Of a stretch of 8,437 bases of DNA, positions 6,808 to 8,437 are shown piece by piece. Position numbers and translations under genes: made by a program. How positions within the stretch are numbered: the stretch's first letter is position 1; every line of letters starts with the position of its first letter. The stretch is from Spirochaetaceae bacterium (GTDB taxonomy: Bacteria > Spirochaetota > Spirochaetia > Treponematales > Breznakiellaceae): positions 1 through 8,437 of the forward strand of contig JAIRTD010000055.1 of the NCBI GenBank assembly GCA_031255115.1. The letters are read 5' to 3'. The notes under the pieces were generated by a model. That model ran no database searches and was not told the DNA's origin. It worked only from the letters and a program-made list of their open reading frames with translations.

Positions 6808-8133
6808 CTATAAATCCAGCCCAAAGACCTTGCTCTTCCGGCCGGAATCGTAGAGGCGGCGCTTTTTTTCCGGGAGACTTTCTACAGGAAGCTCCCTAAA
6901 GCCCAAAAGTTCAAACCAGTCATGGGTAACGGTGGTCAGCACAAAGACCCTGCGGAAACCGGCCTTTTTTGCCCGGTCAACAAAGTAACGCACCAGATTG
7001 CGCCCCAGCCCCATATCAGCATACGCCGGATTGGTGGCAAGGGCGGCGATTTCTCCCTGGGCCTCACCCCAATTGTGGAGGGCCCCCGCCGCGTGAATCG
7101 AACCGTCTATCTCAAAAACCGCGTAGTCGTCTTTCTTCTCGATAATATCCTCAGGACCGCGCCGCACCAGCACGCCCTGCTTCATCAAAGGCTCCATAAG
7201 GCGCAGCACATCAGAAACATCGTCGATTGTAAGGGGCCGCACCGATTCATATTCATCACCGTATACCATGGTACCCGCGCCAAGATTGGAAAAAAGTTCC
7301 CGCAGCACCGCCCCTTCTTCCCTGGCGTTTACCAGATGCACCCGCTCCACGCCGGTACGGGCCGCCTTGAGCGCAAGGCCTATAGCCTCAAGCCCCTTGT
7401 CCCCGCCCGGAGCCTTCCAGTTGCGCTCCAGAATACTCCCCGCCTCCTGAATACTGAGCCTGACTATACGGCCCGTATCATCACGCTGTACCGATTCGGG
7501 GATATCGTAATTTTCGGCGCTTAACTTGTTCCCCGCCGTTATGATAAACAGTTTTACCGCCCCCAGAGCCGCCGAAGCCGCCAGGGCTATCTCGTCGCTG
7601 GGCACATTGTACGGCCTGCCCGAAGAACTCCAGCCTATACAGGGCAGTATAGGAACCATGCCGCTCTCCATAACGCGCCGCAAAGGTTCAACCAGAATCT
7701 TTTTTACCACCCCCGTATGGGCCATGTCCTCCCCGTCAACAACCCCCAGCCCCTGGGCGCGGACAAAATTGCCGGTTACCGCGTCCACCCTGCTTGCCGC
7801 AAGACCGGTAATAAACCGGGTAGCCACATGAAAAGCCGCCATTTCCACAAAAGGCAGCGCCGCCCCGGTAGTAACCCGCACAGCCCCCGCGTACCGGGAG
7901 ACAATACCATATTCGCCAAGCACCGAATCAATCCATTCCTTGGCCCCGGGCACAATAAGCACCCGAATCCCCGTCCCGGCAAGAAGCGCCAGATCCTTCA
8001 CCAAAAAAGGAAAACCCGGCTCCTCGGTAACCGGAAAATCGACCTTAAAAACCATCGTAGTCCCGTCAAAACGAGCCTGATAGTGAAAAGCCTCCCGTAT
8101 AAGCTCCACCTGCGAACCGACCGACTGATCCAT
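6808..8133 (-). CDS. argA: N-acetylglutamate synthase (amino-acid kinase plus GNAT)
   Basis: A 441-residue classical ArgA, close to the 443 residues of the E. coli enzyme. It transfers acetyl from acetyl-CoA to glutamate, the first step of arginine synthesis, in the cytosol. Residues 20-285 are the amino-acid-kinase-like domain: VKDLALLAGTGIRVLIVPGAK, then SGNFV-like TGNFVRAQGLGVVDG (120-134), then VPSDEIALAASAALGA (177-192). In this family that domain binds inhibitory arginine. Residues 298-441 are the acetyltransferase domain: VRPLTIDDV, LVRRGPEDI, IAALATNPAYADMGLGRNLV with the acetyl-CoA loop, FVLTTVTHDWFELLGF, and the diagnostic tail LPEKKRRLYDSGRKSKVFGLDL-type ending. The kinase P-loop Gly pair is replaced (MVFKVDFPV). 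The start at 8131-8133 is set by alignment (VELIREAF, 9 residues in) although it lacks a Shine-Dalgarno sequence. It is the first gene of the four-gene unit. Confidence 0.95.
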   Translation of the reverse strand: MDQSVGSQVELIREAFHYQARFDGTTMVFKVDFPVTEEPGFPFLVKDLALLAGTGIRVLIVPGAKEWIDSVLGEYGIVSRYAGAVRVTTGAALPFVEMAAFHVATRFITGLAASRVDAVTGNFVRAQGLGVVDGEDMAHTGVVKKILVEPLRRVMESGMVPILPCIGWSSSGRPYNVPSDEIALAASAALGAVKLFIITAGNKLSAENYDIPESVQRDDTGRIVRLSIQEAGSILERNWKAPGGDKGLEAIGLALKAARTGVERVHLVNAREEGAVLRELFSNLGAGTMVYGDEYESVRPLTIDDVSDVLRLMEPLMKQGVLVRRGPEDIIEKKDDYAVFEIDGSIHAAGALHNWGEAQGEIAALATNPAYADMGLGRNLVRYFVDRAKKAGFRRVFVLTTVTHDWFELLGFRELPVESLPEKKRRLYDSGRKSKVFGLDL

Positions 8134-8139
8134 AGCAAA

Positions 8140-8148
8140 ATAATAATA
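8140..8148 (-). promoter_or_regulatory. Possible -10 element just ahead of argA
   Basis: The minus strand reads TATTATTAT here, the only AT-rich spot in a GC-rich region, ending 6 nt before the argA ATG. It contains TATTAT twice in overlapping registers. No convincing -35 lies 16-18 nt upstream. If used, transcription would start close to the ATG, making a nearly leaderless mRNA. The call rests on this motif only. Confidence 0.3.
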
Positions 8149-8159
8149 CAGCGCCGCCC

Positions 8160-8177
8160 CCAGCACACGTGTGGTGG
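8160..8177. promoter_or_regulatory. Perfect CACACGTGTG palindrome, candidate operator
   Basis: CACACGTGTG at 8164-8173 is a perfect 10-bp palindrome. Beyond one G/G mismatch the symmetry continues (CCA to the left, TGG to the right), giving 8 of 9 matched pairs over 8160-8177. It lies about 30 bp before argA, where a dimeric regulator could act. It does not match the AT-rich ArgR box known from other bacteria, so the binding factor is unknown. Confidence 0.35.
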
Positions 8178-8196
8178 TGGGAGGGGTGGTGGGGGG
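8173..8196 (+). other. G-rich tract, possible two-tetrad quadruplex
   Basis: Six G runs in 24 nt: GG, GG, GGG, GGGG, GG and GGGGGG, separated by single T or A. Only three runs reach three or more, so a two-tetrad form is the likely one. The complementary strand, which is the argA sense strand, is C-rich and nearly free of G. Confidence 0.4.
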
Positions 8197-8208
8197 CGCC
8201 CAAGAAAG

Positions 8209-8228
8209 CATGCGTGCCGGCGAGCATG
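8209..8228. repeat. 20-bp interrupted palindrome centred on CCGG (copy 1)
   Basis: CATGC and GCATG arms surround a GCCGGC core, with 2-nt unpaired steps on each side. The layout is the same as at 8361-8380. Confidence 0.5.
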
Positions 8229-8292
8229 TTTACCCCAAAAAAGCAGCGCGGCGTGCCCCCCAACAAAAGCGCCACCGTCAACAGTTCCCAAA

Positions 8293-8348
8293 GGGGGGCG
8301 CATTTCCCTGCGGCCTCCCGCCGCGGCCGCTTCCCCTACGCGCCCCCC
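8293..8348. repeat. Nested inverted repeat, potential long hairpin
   Basis: The outer arms are GGGGGGCGC (8293-8301) and GCGCCCCCC (8340-8348), perfect over 9 bp. The inner arms are GCGGCC (8310-8315) and GGCCGC (8325-8330), perfect over 6 bp. They are separated by internal loops of 8 and 9 nt and closed by a 9-nt loop. In minus-strand RNA both internal loops are purine-rich (AGGGAAA and AGGGGAA). No U-run follows, so a simple intrinsic terminator is unlikely. Confidence 0.7.
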
Positions 8349-8360
8349 GCCCGACTTCAT

Positions 8361-8380
8361 CCCGCGAACCGGTGAGCGGG
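8361..8380. repeat. 20-bp interrupted palindrome centred on CCGG (copy 2)
   Basis: CCCGC and GCGGG arms surround an ACCGGT core, again with 2-nt unpaired steps. It is 152 bp from the copy at 8209-8228; the arm sequences differ but the geometry is identical. Confidence 0.5.
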
Positions 8381-8437
8381 TCCCGGCGATGATGCGGAAC
8401 GGCGTAGGCCAAATAAAGCTCCCGGTATGCCAATGCG

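Larger units (their letters stand above)
8134..8437. other. Gene-free, symmetry-rich region upstream of argA
   Basis: About 300 bp with no recognisable gene. Open frames here are Gly/Pro/Arg-rich and lack family resemblance. The region holds four 6-nt homopolymers (G at 8191-8196, C at 8256-8261, G at 8293-8298, C at 8343-8348), a nested inverted repeat, two CCGG-centred interrupted palindromes and a G-rich tract. One minus-strand frame enters from the right edge and stops at 8278-8280. It could be the tail of a neighbouring gene, but it runs through the inverted repeat and cannot be judged. The region is either a regulatory leader for argA or a member of a repeated intergenic family. Confidence 0.6.

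Noticed and set aside
6922..7831. Plus-strand open frames opposite argA
   Set aside because: They are mirror frames of a well-conserved ArgA with no independent support.
8134..8211. Upstream start for argA at 8209-8211
   Set aside because: The extra 26 residues are Pro/Thr-rich and have no match in the ArgA family, and there is no ribosome binding site. The 8131-8133 ATG fits the family N-terminus.
7998..8392. Open frames on both strands across the argA upstream region
   Set aside because: They are rich in Gly, Pro and Arg, run through the inverted repeat, lack start signals and show no family resemblance.
8278..8437. Minus-strand frame entering from the right edge and ending in TGA at 8278-8280
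   Set aside because: The first part (ALAYRELYLAYAVPHH) looks somewhat protein-like, but the rest is the hairpin in translation. It cannot be called a gene tail without the adjoining sequence.

Overview
The window looks like a chromosomal piece of a GC-rich spirochaete, probably a Treponema-type organism. This is inferred from the gene content, the FecR-like/fibronectin-type surface protein followed by a small outer-membrane barrel protein, and a RecJ with a large internal insertion. No taxonomic marker such as rRNA is present, so the assignment is tentative. No tRNA, rRNA, CRISPR array, transposase or phage gene was seen.

Left part (1-2425, plus strand): two overlapping envelope genes. The first is cut by the left edge. 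It carries the probable end of a FecR-like domain, a beta-sandwich (fibronectin III-like) domain, a roughly 120-residue Ala/Gln/Arg/Glu low-complexity segment built from 6-7-residue modules, and a second beta-sandwich domain. The second gene starts inside the last codons of the first and encodes a secreted protein with two beta-sandwich domains and a C-terminal beta-barrel-like segment ending in an aromatic residue. They are probably made together and work in the periplasm and outer membrane.

Middle and right (2532-8133, minus strand): a tight four-gene operon read right to left: argA (N-acetylglutamate synthase), recO, deoA (thymidine/pyrimidine nucleoside phosphorylase) and recJ. Spacings are 5 nt, 27 nt and a 4-nt ATGA overlap. 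RecJ (5'-3' single-strand exonuclease) and RecO (RecA-loading mediator) belong to the same RecFOR recombinational repair pathway, and deoA salvages pyrimidine deoxynucleosides. ArgA begins arginine synthesis and is functionally unrelated. The two plus-strand genes converge on recJ across a 106-bp gap with several small inverted repeats.

Right edge (8134-8437): about 300 bp with no convincing gene. It is full of symmetry: four 6-nt G or C tracts, a nested inverted repeat at 8293-8348, two CCGG-centred 20-bp interrupted palindromes, a G-rich tract, and a perfect 10-bp palindrome about 30 bp ahead of argA. It is either the regulatory leader of the argA operon or a repeated intergenic element. 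The two most interesting observations are this region and the roughly 135-residue insertion in RecJ, which resembles a degenerate DnaQ-type (DEDD) exonuclease domain with its catalytic acids replaced.
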